Assembly (NCBI GenBank): GCA_028753945.1
Contig: JAPNXP010000002.1
Location: 12,462,001-12,526,000 of the forward strand
Source: Hexactinellida sp. DTS-2022
Lineage: Eukaryota > Porifera > Hexactinellida
Length of the DNA stretch: 64,000 nucleotides
Direction of reading: 5' to 3'
Shown here: one piece after another, positions 23,458 through 33,671 of the stretch
Layout of the letters: each line of letters opens with the position of its first letter
Numbering within the stretch: position 1 is the first letter of the stretch
Made by a program: the position numbers and the translations under genes
The notes under the pieces: model-generated
Databases searched by the model: none
Told to the model about the DNA's origin: nothing
The model's input: only the letters and a program-made list of their open reading frames with translations

Positions 23458-23635
23458 TATATGTAGACCGTCTAGAAATAGACGGTCTATAAAAGCCCAT
23501 ACAAATAAGCCAAAAATTTGTAGACCGTCTATAAATTCTGTAGACCACTTGCCCTGCTTTTTATGGATAATACTAATGCATAGGGAATAAAACCTGGTCT
23601 ATTTCTAGACGGTCTACATATAAGATATCTCATAA
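23458..23635. mobile_element. Small MITE in an intron of Ginger A
   Basis: Inverted ends ATGTAGACCGTCTAGAAATA (left) and its complement at the right enclose about 150 bp, with another internal tagaccgtctat. Flanks are ttat and ataa, so the symmetry may extend further. It lies in the intron between exons 2 and 3 (23307-23867). Confidence 0.75.
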
Positions 23636-23867
23636 AAATACTGTTCAAATAGTTTTGGTGACTTAGTATACATTAAGTTAGAATGCATCATACCCTTTGA
23701 AATGATTCAAAATTAAAATACCCCAATTGAATAATATAAATAAGAATGTTCAATTGAAACGAGATAGGTAGGTAAATCTTACAAGCTACGAACAAAATAC
23801 AGAAGTGGTCCGGCCAATGACCGAACCACGTGCTACATAGGAAAGTATACCGGATAATTTAACTCAC

Positions 23868-24259
23868 ATATTCTTTAACGTCTTGGGAAACGCCTGCCCA
23901 TGTGTATCTTTGCTGAACTGAATGTAGGGTCGTATTTATTCCGGGATGACCGACTTCGTCATGGAACTTCTCATAGATGCTGTCCAACTCAGACTGCAAT
24001 GGAACTGCCAAATCTGCTTCTGTGCCTTCCAGTTTTACTCTCTAAAGGGAGAATTCAATTAAACCATGGAATATATAAAAATGGTCTAGGGGAATAAGGA
24101 AGTCAATATTACCTTGTAAAGTCTGTTGGTATCTCCAATAAAATAGGAAGACACTCTTCTTTTGTAGTTCCATTTTGTCTGACGTGAAGCTTGAGATGCT
24201 TCAGGATATTTTTCTTCACGAAGAAAGTGAATGATTTCGTCATATTCATTTGGATTCAT
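23868..24259 (-). CDS. Ginger A: first two exons
   Basis: Exon 1 (24113-24259) begins at the Met MNPNEYDEIIHFLREEKY, chosen because Ginger B starts alike (MDTVELEQIREYLKKKTIP), and ends before gtaata. Exon 2 (23868-24041, 174 bp) has 'FHDEVGHPGINTTLHSVQQ' and 'YTWAGVSQDVKEY', the two His of the HHCC zinc module, and ends at gtgagt. Exon 2 has the same length as its partner in Ginger B (36146-36319). Confidence 0.85.
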
Positions 24260-24716
24260 TTCGAAATAAGAATAGATTTGTTTGTTTGTTTGTTTGTTGT
24301 AAATGAATAAGACAATTAATGCATATATTAAATGTCTTATATAGTAAATTTGATAATAGTATAGGGTTTATCTATACTATGATATGAAAATCATAGTATT
24401 TTTAATTAAATTCATAATAAAAAGTAAAAATAAGCCAAAATTTCCTTTTATAGTGTCTCAAAATATCACTGTTTAATTTCTAATAGCACATCCATGGTTT
24501 GCTAATACAATGTCTCAAAATCTCACGCATCTCAAACTTAAATTAAATTCATAATAAAAAGTAAAAATAAGCCAAAATTTCCTTTTATAGCGTCTCAGAA
24601 TATCACTGTATAATTTGTAATAGCACATCCATGGTTTGGTAATACAATGTCTCAGAATCTCACGCGTCTCAGAATATCATGCAACAGTACTAAGTAATCT
24701 TAGTGAATACGGGCCC

Positions 24717-24860
24717 AGAGCTTTGTAGAGTTCAGATTTTTCCCATACTAAAAGCCCAGGCTTACTTTCTAAAGGTCAATTTCAAAGTTTGGGAAAACTG
24801 ACCTTTCTCAGTGCCTGAATACACATTCTGAAAAACTGAACTCTACTAGACCTGAGCTCT
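24717..24860. mobile_element. Short foldback next to AcademX copy 2
   Basis: Inverted ends AGAGCTTTGTAGAGTTCAG and, on the other strand, AGAGCTCAGG...AGAGTTCAG enclose about 100 bp. It touches the right end of AcademX copy 2 and hides that element's target duplication. Confidence 0.6.
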
Positions 24861-25245
24861 ATATAAGTAATTTGTTAATTAAATAAGTATACGAACTAAT
24901 TAGCTAAATTTCATTGATCTCAGAAATGACACAAGATAGAAACAAACTTTAAATTTATCAATTGGTCCTTATGGCACGTAACACCTACACAAGTGGGTCT
25001 TGACACTTTGAGGTGATGATGACATCGTTAAAAAAATGTGCTTTTACAATTTTGAGAATTGTATAATTCGAATGGGTTGGTTAGTGTTGGGTGATCACAT
25101 AACACGCACATAAAAAATGCTGAGTCATCACCGATTCTATTCTATTGAAAATTGAATAATCTCTAAAATGAAGTGAGCTAGATGGAAACTTCCATCCCTC
25201 TAAGGGACGAAGCCTTCTGAAACAGCTTTCTGAAATACTAATTTT
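24861..25245. repeat. Last part of the 2.2-kb tandem repeat family
   Basis: Blocks 'gatagaaacaaacttt', 'aggtgatgatgacatcgt', 'gggttggttagtgttggg' and 'aatgaagtgagcta' match 2985-3290 in the same order and orientation. Together with 4740-4822 and 11005-11219 this rebuilds the third unit. Confidence 0.75.
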
Positions 25246-25249
25246 TTTG

Positions 25250-26518
25250 AAAATTTCCATATATACTCAACTAATTTGTAAATATACTCAAGTTTTATTG
25301 GATTTATTCCATATATGCTCAAGTTTTATTGCTCCAAACACAAATATTTAATAGTACAAGCTGCTCGTCTGCTCTATGCGCGTCCTTACAACTTGTACTT
25401 GAACCTACTGCACCTCGCTTGTATTTCAAGCATGTTCCTTTTCAAATTATATGTCGTTCTTGATGAGTGACCCCATAGCTGTCAATTTATATCTGTGGAT
25501 CCTAGATATAGGTTTATATAAGGACAGAGTAAATAATTTGGTTATTAATGCTAATTTGAACAGATAATTTTCTAGATATTAAAGCTCGTCCGTGTATAAT
25601 AACATACCAACTCCAAAAATAAAATAAAATCTTACTAAGAAACAGTACCAGTGGTACAGTTTCTTACAATAGCTTCTCCACACACCTAACTTTGGGATGT
25701 GGAGAAGTTATTGTATTGATTGATAATACGTAATTTGATATCAAATAATACAATGGAATGTTAGAAATGTATGGCAAGACAGGTACAGTGGCGGCGCCAT
25801 GGGGGGGGGGGGGGCATGGCACCCCTCTTTTGAGGCTGGACCCCCCTAGAATAACATTGTTCTACAGTGTGGCCCCCCTTGAAATCCCCCCTGGTCCCCA
25901 CCAGCGCTCCCCTACCTGAAAATCCTGGCGCCGCCTCTGGACAGACAGAACACAAATAACTGATTAGATGCCTGAACTTCCTCTCGACCAATTAGATTAC
26001 TGTCTCAGTATCCTTTAATGCACACTTAAAATTTGACAGACACTAAAGCATTCAATTATACTAATTGAATGCTAGCTGCTAATTCATACTGGAACAACCC
26101 TCGAATTTAATTGGCTAAATGTTTTGACACCTTTTGTGATGGAAGATGTGAATATTTTTTAGATATTGGACTTGTTTGTGCACACAGTATTCTCTAACAC
26201 CCCTGCCAAATTTCAATGTCTGTAGCTTCTACCAGATCCTCAATCAATTCTGAACAAACACACAAACAAACAAACACAAACACATAGTGAATTAATATTA
26301 AGATAGACTAAATATAGCCTTTCTAAACTTGAGTAGATCTGTGAATTTATTGAAAAGTTGAGTAGATTTGGAATTTATTGAAAAAACTTGAGTAGATTTG
26401 GAATTATTTTGAAAAACTTGAGTAGAATTGGAATTATTTTGATAAGCTTGAGTAGATTCGGAAAGATTTAGTTTTATATTTGAGTGTCAGTAAAAGTTGA
26501 GTATATTTGGAAATTTTC
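25250..26518. mobile_element. TIR element with tandem subterminal repeats
   Basis: The left end AAATTTCCATATATACTCAA mirrors the right end, which reads TTGAGTATATTTGGAAATTT. Near the right end a unit like 'cttgagtagatttggaatt' recurs about five times (26325-26460); inverted copies stand at the left. No transposase inside. It holds a small hAT MITE (25786-25939), two short hairpins (25632-25660; 25667-25712) and a tail rich in acaaacaaac (26255-26282). Confidence 0.65.
25786..25939. mobile_element. hAT-type MITE of the CAGNGGCGG family, copy 1
   Basis: The ends read CAGTGGCGGCGCCATGGGG and, reverse complemented, CAGAGGCGGCGCCAGG. Flanks are gacaggta and gacagaca, an imperfect 8-bp duplication. 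Length 154 bp, with a run of 14 G. Relatives are at 49007-49165 and 59002-59159. Confidence 0.8.
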
Positions 26519-26616
26519 CCTTTATTTATACGAATTAACTTAACTTTCGCTATAGTATTTTATTATTTTAATTCATTGTTAATTAAGGATCAATACAATT
26601 TACACAAATTTATATA

Positions 26617-27125
26617 TACTAGCGCGCTTCGCTTGCTAGGTCGCTTCGCGGCAGAACACAACCACACACCAACCGCTTCGCGGTTGGTGTGTGGTTTATA
26701 CACCTCTAACATTGATTATAAAGCGTAAATAGGCCTAAATAGTAAAATTTTACAATGTGAAATTTTAGTGATTACGTCATCACGCGATAATGAGTAAGCA
26801 TATTGGTGATCTGATGTGACCAACGTGTCCGCATCATTAATGTACATGTTCTATTAAATTTTCAGATTTTTATCTCTTAGAGGGCGCGAATTATGTGCGA
26901 TTAAGTGAATTTTCAGGGTTCTCGAAATGTGACAATGACGTCATAAATTTTCGAGGTGTGAGAAATTTTGAGTGGAAACTTCAACTTGTTGGCGGGTGCC
27001 AAAAGTTACCCCTATATGCCAAAAATCACACTTGGAAACCGTCCACTTGCTTCAATCAACTCGGAACATACAAACAAATATATACACATACCCACCCAGG
27101 CTTGTGTTTTAATAGTATAGATATA
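26617..27125 (+). repeat. Interspersed repeat with a 15-bp hairpin, copy 2
   Basis: A diverged copy of 1663-2115. It starts 'tatatactagcgcgcttcgc' and ends near 'ttttaatagtatagatata'; the ends are partly inverted to each other. The hairpin arms are 26661-26675 and 26681-26695 around cttcg. Family not recognised. Confidence 0.7.
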
Positions 27126-27154
27126 AGTGAGTGACCAATTTTATTATTGCATGA

Positions 27155-28082
27155 GAGCGTCGATTTGAAAAGTAGATTGGGGGGGGGGGGGGGGGCGAAC
27201 ATCATGTTGTCTCATATTAGGTGAAAAGCGTAGTTTCGTCCAGAGATGGAATCGGTAATTACGTTAGGGTTGCCAGATTTCCAAAAGCCCGAACCCGGAC
27301 AAAATTTAGACTTCATGTTACTTTAACTAAACAGTGGCATATCTCTCTGAAACTGGTGGGCAAACCATAAATTTTTGGGGCACGAATATCTTTTCGAGAT
27401 AATAAATCGTATTTTAAATGAAATTTGTTTGCCAATAGACGAACTTGCTATTAGTGGAACGTAACTTTGCATTGGGTGAAGCAATTAAAGTTTCTAGATA
27501 GATTATTTTGTTGACAGGCCCGGCGGAAGCAAAATTATGGTGGTACGGCAAAATTTTACAAAGGAAAAGACTGGGACGGCTATTTCCACGCCTGCGAATA
27601 GGTAGCTATAATATTTCTGAAAAAGCTATGTTGACTAATTCGTTGAATAATTTCCGTGAATTATGAATAAATCATTAGTTATTCAATAATTCATGAATTA
27701 TTCATCTAGGAAAAAAGGGGTACGGCAATTTCCGTAAGCTGTCGTACCAGCTGCGCAGGCCCTGTTGTGGCATGCAATTTAACAATACAACCGAGCGAGC
27801 GTTGCGAGCGGACAAAATCTTTAGACGTTTAAGCCCTAGAGAACTTGTAACAATTAACATCATTGAAACAAATCATATGTTTCATAGTTGTATTTTGGGT
27901 TTGTCTTAACATATCACACATTATTAATAAATAATTTCACGACACCAATAACTACTAATTTTAGTTGAAATAAAAATGTTAGGTGCGCCAAATAATGGGG
28001 GGGCGAAATGATATATTCGCCCCCCCTGTATTGAAATTGGGGGGCATTCGCCCCCCTTGCCCCCCCAGGATCGACGCTCTTG
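27155..28082. mobile_element. TIR element with AGAGCGTCGAT ends
   Basis: AGAGCGTCGAT at the left has its complement ATCGACGCTCT at the right; both ends are followed inward by long G runs (17 G near 27179; ccccccc runs near 28020-28070). No target duplication was identified. A second small element with CAGGCCCGGCGG and CCGCGCAGGCCCTG-like ends may lie at about 27515-27770; its duplication is also unclear. Confidence 0.55.
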
Positions 28083-28235
28083 TCAGGAATCCAACCCGAA
28101 GAGCCTCGCATAGTTCAAAGAAACGAAGCTAAGTTTATTCTTTCTAATTTTAATGGTATTATTTGTAAATTACATCTAATTTATCTGGTTTCCACCATTG
28201 TGCGATTAATACCTTTGGATTCTTCATCTGCAAAA

Positions 28236-28885
28236 TAATTATATCCAATTGTTAAATCAACTATATGTGATATCGAAGCTTGTGGTCTGTTGGTTGAAGC
28301 TGTGTGTACAGATAATTATCCAACCAATGTTCGTTTATCAATTTGTTTCAATTAATTCAAAACTGGAACCAAAGGTACAGCACCCTGCAATCCAAAAAGA
28401 AGTTTAATTTTGCTTTTTGATTTGTTCATATCATTAAGTCCATCAGGAATAATTGGTTAAATCATAAAAATTTAGACAATGCATTTATTTTTCCGAAATT
28501 TGCTGAATGCAAATTATGTGTACAACAAAATATCAGTAACGTAAACAAAAGTTTTTACGTCTCCATTTCTAGAACCAACATTTCGACCACTCATTTTACC
28601 TCTAAATCTCATTATCCTGAACTATGTTATGCACCCTTTCAAGATATCCGCAATTTATTCAATTCTGATAAATGTAATGTCTTGAAACGAGCAGCGAAAT
28701 TAACAGCGAAAGCATGTTGGCCCTCGAGGTTAGAACGACAAAATGTTAGTTTTGCTTTGAAAGTTTTCTATGAGACACATATGCCAGCTTATTATCGTGG
28801 AAAATGGAAAAATACATCATACACACGAATCAAACAGTAGAATTCCTTGAATTACTCAATCAGGTGTGGAAACTATTCAATGTCA
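28236..28885 (+). pseudogene. P-type transposase remnant 1, first part
   Basis: In plus-strand frames I read 'LLVEAVCTDNYPTNVRL', 'VHIIKSIRNNWLNHKN' and 'LTAKACWPSRLERQNVSFA', then 'FLELLNQVWKLFNVNW'. These are the conserved blocks of P-element/THAP9 transposases (catalytic Asp block, VHxIKxIRNNW, and the W/ERQNV block). The frame is broken in at least two places. The gene stops at the hAT insertion (28894) and goes on at 42169. Confidence 0.75.
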
Positions 28886-29153
28886 ACTGGGTCCAGGTGC
28901 GGATTGGGCTACTTAGGCGGCCCTGGCAAAATCCCGAAACTGGCCCACTGCCCAAAAAACATTTTATCTCTTTTAGAAGCATACTAATACACCTATTATC
29001 CCATTAAGCTTTTCCCAATCAATTTAACTCCCCAATATATTTAAGTCATAATTATTATTTTCAGATAAGCAATATTATTCTATTTGATTGAATAGTTGAA
29101 CATGAGTATACTTCAGAAATAATAAATGTTATTATGCAACGAAGAACTCTTTT

Positions 29154-29912
29154 TCAACAATTCACTCTTTTCTGAAATGGCATTAATGATGTTATCATTG
29201 TCAATATTATTAAGGATCTCTTTTCTACAGCCATCAGAAGGAAAGATTCAAAATGTGAATTGCTCAATGTACTCTTCAGTCTGTTTTTAATGAATTTAAG
29301 TGTTGAAAAACTTATTTCGCATGCAACTTGAGTTGGAGAGAGTGTGAAAAGATATTTATATGCCAACCCAATATTCTTATAAGCCTCGCTAAATAAGTTA
29401 TATCTTCCAGCATTAGGTATACAAATACTGGACACATTAGGCATCGCTTACAGACAGGTTCCTCCTCTTTATAAAGAATCTCACACAATTCAGTTTCTTT
29501 AATTATTTCTTCCCAGTTGTGAGCCAAATTCCGAAGCTCAGATAGTAAATTTTCTTTGGATGCATTTTGATCGAACTTAATTAATGTTTCACTTAGTTTT
29601 TCCATTGCGTCACTGGGGATATGTTGCTTAACTTCTTCAAACTGTAGCGGCGACAAACAAGCTAGATCTCTATACAAGGCTTGATTTTTCCAAATCTTGA
29701 TTTCAGACTTTCAATAGTTGTATCCAGAATCTTGTTATGTACTTGTACATCGAATTTTTTAAACCATCAATAATTAGTTCATCGAATGCATATTATTCTG
29801 GCACCTTTTTCCTCCTTCTTGTTCTCTTCGCTGGGAATGCGTCCTGTAAGATAATATTGTTTCCAGGAATCCTTCTATCCAGCTCATCGGTTACCCAATC
29901 TATAAACTTGGC
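29154..29912 (-). pseudogene. hAT transposase, C-terminal part
   Basis: Frames 29312-29677 and 29154-29444 show 'LSPLQFEEVKQHIPSDAMEK' and 'EISFSTLKFIKNRLKSTL'; the latter is the hAT dimerisation block (usually ERxFSxLKxIKxxLRSxM). Upstream, 29760-29912 reads 'WVTDELDRRIPGNNIILQD'. Frames are shifted in several places. Confidence 0.7.
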
Positions 29913-30525
29913 AACTCACGGGTGTAATATATTTACGAAATATTAAGAAAAATTACCAACGCAAACCACCTTATAAACCACGTTCCTTGATGTCCATAGA
30001 ATAGGAATCCAAGTTTATCTCACTCTGGTGACGTCAATTTTTTTATATATTTTGATTTTATTATGTGACGTCATTATTTTTTTTGGGGAAAAATATTTTT
30101 ATTTATTTTTCATTAAATATATATTATATCTACATATTTCTTCAAGAATTATTAATAACTATCATATATGGTATATATTTATGTATTTTCTAAATTCCCT
30201 TGCCAAGTTTAGGATTTGTCAACTATTAACCTCTATTTCTCTGAGACACAAAAGTATCTTTATTAGCTAATTATCTGGGCTATTATCACACTATATTTAA
30301 AACTCTACTTATTTAAAACTTAATATTTTAATAGAAACACATAATTAGTACAATAATAGTTATTCTTAAATAAGTTTAGATAGGAATCAAATGTGATAAT
30401 CTTAGATTTCGTGCGAAAAATATTCTGTAATTTCAATATCCATTATTTATTACTCTGCATTCATTGTATAAATAGTATGAGACAGCTATAATAATTGAGT
30501 AATTAGCCTGTTATTGATTTCTTAA

Positions 30526-31286
30526 TCAATCAGTATCACTTTCATCCGAGTATTCAGAATCAGTTAACCAATTATGTAGTTCTATTCTTTCTTCATCATG
30601 CTCGTTTGAATCCCCTTCACTATTGAATTCTTCGATTGAGTTTTGATCTTCATCCAGATTTCCTACAGATCTAATTGCTTTATCCCACTTTAAGTTATAG
30701 TTGTATGTTACCATGCAATCCACAAGACGTTGAGAAAATATGGGATTTTCTGCCTTAGTCTTGAATCGTAAATCCCACACCTTTTGCAACCTGGAATGTA
30801 GCATTTCTCCACTTTGTTCTGAACTAATTGCTGCCCCTGCATTAGCGATATTCTCATAACGGGTGAAGTATTCTTCATAATGATCAGATAGAATATGTGA
30901 TTTTAAGGACCATGATAAACCTGTAGCATGCCATGCCTCCCTAAATACTCTGATGCTGCCTCCCATCCTTCTTTCCTTACCGTCCCTAGGAGATTGTCTT
31001 TTACATCTTTCAAAGCTTTTAATGCTTTGACGAATTTTAGTGAGGTGTTTGGGAAAGGAATATCGTCTAAATGATCTAAAAGTCTCGAGCATGAATTACC
31101 CTCAAGAGTACCATTCCAATACTCTGAACGATAGATATTATATTTACATAATGCTAAGCAATGAAGCTTGTAGAGCTGACGACCTTTTCTATTTGATGTT
31201 TCGTGACTAGGTTTTGCTTCAGAAAAAAGCCTATTCACCAAACCAAGCAGAACATGCAATGGCGCTAAAGCAACCTTTTCCATCAC
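30526..31286 (-). CDS. Chapaev-like transposase, C-terminal frames
   Basis: Frame 30903-31286 starts MMEKVALAPLHVLLGLVN and has 'YNIYRSEYWNGTLEGNSC'. Frame 30526-31092 overlaps it and gives 'GLSWSLKSHILSDHYEEYF', 'SSEQSGEMLHSRLQKVWD' and an acidic tail ending SDESDTD. In related proteins 'SEQxxExxH' follows the last catalytic block. The first frame is offset by one base from the 503-codon frame at a run of seven A (31330-31336 region), the second again near 30990-31090, so the copy is probably inactive or has sequencing slips. Confidence 0.6.
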
Positions 31287-32794
31287 TGACTCGGACCAGT
31301 GTATGATTGGCTCGTTAATAACATTGTGACGCTTTTTTTCGAGTCAACTATCATTTCTTCTCTCTTCCTAGAATGTCCAGGTAAGCCTGTGCATATAGTA
31401 TTATTGCGCCATAAACAGAAAGGGCAGGGGTATTTGCTCGATGCTTGCTGAATGCCGACAAGTAATGCTGCAACCTTAAAGTCACAAGATATTTGCACAT
31501 GACTCTCGAGTGAAAATATTTTGCTTATGGATGGAAAACTAAATAATTCCTTCAGATTATGATAGTTCTCTGGACCATGACCCATTGCGATAACAAAATT
31601 AGAAAGTACGCTATTTGGTGTTGGAGAATAAAGGCAACAAGCCTTCATTGAAACAATGTTCAAAGAAACTTTCAGGAATTCCTTACCTCCATCAACTTGT
31701 AACTTCAGTCTAGAAATCTGATTCGATTGATTGTGTGTGATGATATCGAGAAGATACTTAACGTCTGTACAAAATCCGAATGGAGTAGGTTTTGGGGTAA
31801 TAGTATGATTTTCTCGAATTATAGGAAGGATAACTGGAGAAAAGATGCTTCCAAAAATAGACCATTTTTCATCCCATGCCTCTTTAATTCCTCCTGGGGG
31901 AAAAGAGATCCCATCTCGACGTAAAATTCTGGCCAATTCCCAATAGGTCTCTTTGCCAAGACCTAGATGTCCTAGCCTCTGTATATCCCGTGCAGATTCC
32001 ACGCTCAATTGTTTAAGTACAGTATTTCTACCTTTATATCCAACTGTTGTTACAGCTAGCATGTTATTAGAGTCATAAGGATGATTGAGACTGACTAGAG
32101 GCTTGGAAGAATTTGAGTTATTAATAATATTACTGTCTTCTTCCAGTGTATGTTTAAGGAATTCAGCTGCTACTTTACTTGTAAAACCTCGAGCTTCTAC
32201 CCTCTCAGCGAAAAGTTTACCAGCTTCGTAAGAGCTTTTGGGATGTTTTATAATATTTCTACAAAATCTTTCATCATGATTTTCCATATAACTCCCACAT
32301 TTACTACACATCACCTTACAAGGTGACTGTTCCAAAGGTCTTCCGGGTCGTGGACCAAAGGTATTCAATTTGACTATGAAGTTGTTGAGGGATGATCCAT
32401 TGATTTGGCAAACATGACAACGATTATCTACCTTACAGCCCACTTTACTGCGAATGGAATATTGTTGATCTTCAAAACTAGGTAAGATCTCAAGTGTTTG
32501 ACGATCGTTCTCAAATTTACACAAAGCAAGTTTGCCTGTGTCTAGATTCGCAAGCCTAGTACGACAACCGCAACAAAGTACTTTGGGCTTTGTCATATCT
32601 GAAAGTTCAAACTTGAAATTTATCTGGTAGTACTTTTTAGCTCTTTCAACGACCAGTTGAGTAAGGGGTTTTCTAATGGATTCCTTCGGTAAAACTTTGG
32701 AAGAAATTCTGTTGAAACAAAAGCGACAAACACGATACAGGTTGTCAATATGATGACTATCATAAAGATCTGTCATTTCATTAGGAATTGCCAT
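31283..32794 (-). CDS. Chapaev-like transposase, main frame (503 codons)
   Basis: The frame begins at MAIPNEMTDLYDSHHIDNL. Cys-rich N-terminus: 'CRFCFNRISSK' (about residue 20), 'VLCCGCRTRLAN' (about 72), 'CHVCQ' (about 125) and 'CSKCGSYMENHDERFC' (about 163). The core shows 'LKLQVDGGKEFLKVSLNIV' (Asp, about 372) and 'ISCDFKVAALLVGIQQ' (Asp, about 440) followed by 'YPCPFCLWRNNTIC'. The order D...D...CPFC resembles RAG1/Chapaev-type cores with a zinc insert before the last acid. It continues in an offset frame at 30903-31286. I know the family from many invertebrate genomes but not a sure name. Confidence 0.65.
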   Translation of the reverse strand: MAIPNEMTDLYDSHHIDNLYRVCRFCFNRISSKVLPKESIRKPLTQLVVERAKKYYQINFKFELSDMTKPKVLCCGCRTRLANLDTGKLALCKFENDRQTLEILPSFEDQQYSIRSKVGCKVDNRCHVCQINGSSLNNFIVKLNTFGPRPGRPLEQSPCKVMCSKCGSYMENHDERFCRNIIKHPKSSYEAGKLFAERVEARGFTSKVAAEFLKHTLEEDSNIINNSNSSKPLVSLNHPYDSNNMLAVTTVGYKGRNTVLKQLSVESARDIQRLGHLGLGKETYWELARILRRDGISFPPGGIKEAWDEKWSIFGSIFSPVILPIIRENHTITPKPTPFGFCTDVKYLLDIITHNQSNQISRLKLQVDGGKEFLKVSLNIVSMKACCLYSPTPNSVLSNFVIAMGHGPENYHNLKELFSFPSISKIFSLESHVQISCDFKVAALLVGIQQASSKYPCPFCLWRNNTICTGLPGHSRKREEMIVDSKKSVTMLLTSQSYTGPSQ

Positions 32795-33671
32795 AGATGT
32801 AAATGATCAAAATTGGAAATATAGTAAGTCTGAAAATCAGTGTTATATAATCTCAAGTATTGGTTAATCTATTTATTATATAAATTATATCTCTACATCT
32901 GACTTATAAGTATTCAAAGTGTATATATTAAGAGAAAACTATAGTATTTGTGGAATTAGCATGTAATTGATGAATCTTTCTAAATCAGAATTGCTTCATC
33001 CGAGTATTCAGAATCAGTCAGTTCTATTCATTCTTCATTATGCTACCTGATTTCTTTTCAAAACAGGCATTTGTATTATATTTTTCATCACCCGTATTGA
33101 TTGTAAATGTTTTCTGGCTTCGTTAAAGAGTAAGAAAAAGTGGCTATAGAAATTACAGAATATTTTCCGTCCGAAATATAAGATTATCACATTTGATTCC
33201 TATCTAAACTTATTTAAGAATAACCTATTATTGTACTAATTATGTGTTTCTATTAAAATATTAAGTTTTAAATAAGTAGAGTTTTAAATATAGTGTGATA
33301 ATAGCCCAGATAATTAGCTAATAAAGATACTTTTGTGTCTCAGAGAAATAGAGGTTAATAGTTGACTGACAAATCCTAAACTTGGCTAGGAATTTAGAAA
33401 ATACATAAATATATACCATATATGATAGTTATTAATAATTCTTGAAGAAATATGTAGATATAATATATATTAAATGAAAAATAAACAAAAAATTTTTTGT
33501 CCCCAAAATAATGACGTCACTAATAAAATCAAAATATATAAAAAAATTGACGTCACCAGAGTGAGATAAACTTGGATTCCTATTCTATGGACATCAAGGA
33601 ACGTGGTTTATAAGGTGGTTTGCGTTGGTAATTTTTCTTAATATTTCGTAAATATATTACACCCGTGAACT

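Larger units (their letters stand above)
18013..24686 (-). mobile_element. Ginger-type DNA transposon A (integrase + OTU)
   Basis: The ends are TGTTGCATGATATTCTGAG in inverted orientation, fitting the TGTNR ends of Ginger elements. A 4-bp duplication GTAC flanks it (18009-18012, 24687-24690). TIRs are long (about 18013-18410 and 24365-24686) and built from internal repeats of a 'gagacgcgtgagattttgagac' block. The minus strand holds an intron-rich gene with an HHCC zinc module, a DDE integrase, a GPY motif and an OTU protease. There is no RT, gag or LTR. It inserted into the right TIR of AcademX copy 2, so it is younger than that element. Confidence 0.88.
11220..24716 (-). mobile_element. AcademX-like DNA transposon, copy 2, split by Ginger A
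   Basis: The outer ends read GGGCACGTATTCACTAAG (11220) and, reverse complemented, GGGCCCGTATTCACTAAG (24716). Long inverted repeats run from 11220 to about 12413 and from about 17470 to 18012, continuing at 24687-24716 after the nested Ginger element. The outer TIR part is dense in acttaagtac motifs. A clean target duplication was not found, so ends may be off by a few bases. The gene lies on the minus strand, 17319 to 12437, with longer frames than in copies 1 and 3, so this is the best preserved copy. Confidence 0.75.
29917..33667 (-). mobile_element. Chapaev-like (CMC) DNA transposon nested in the hAT
   Basis: Ends CACGGGTGTAATATATTTAC are exact inverted copies, with a 4-bp duplication AACT (29913-29916, 33668-33671). 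TIRs are long, about 29917-30440 and 33150-33667. The CAC start and 4-bp duplication fit Chapaev, but Sola also makes 4-bp duplications, so the superfamily is tentative. The minus strand has one 503-codon frame and two shorter ones, the least decayed transposase in the window after the proteases. It is younger than the hAT. Confidence 0.8.

Noticed and set aside
26200-26290. acaaacaaac-rich stretch as a LINE tail
   Set aside because: No reverse transcriptase or other LINE part lies next to it; simple sequence is enough to explain it.
27515-27770. Possible small hAT MITE inside the AGAGCGTCGAT element
   Set aside because: The ends (CAGGCCC/GGGCCTG) are inverted, but the flanks do not give a clean 8-bp duplication, so it is only mentioned in the host element.
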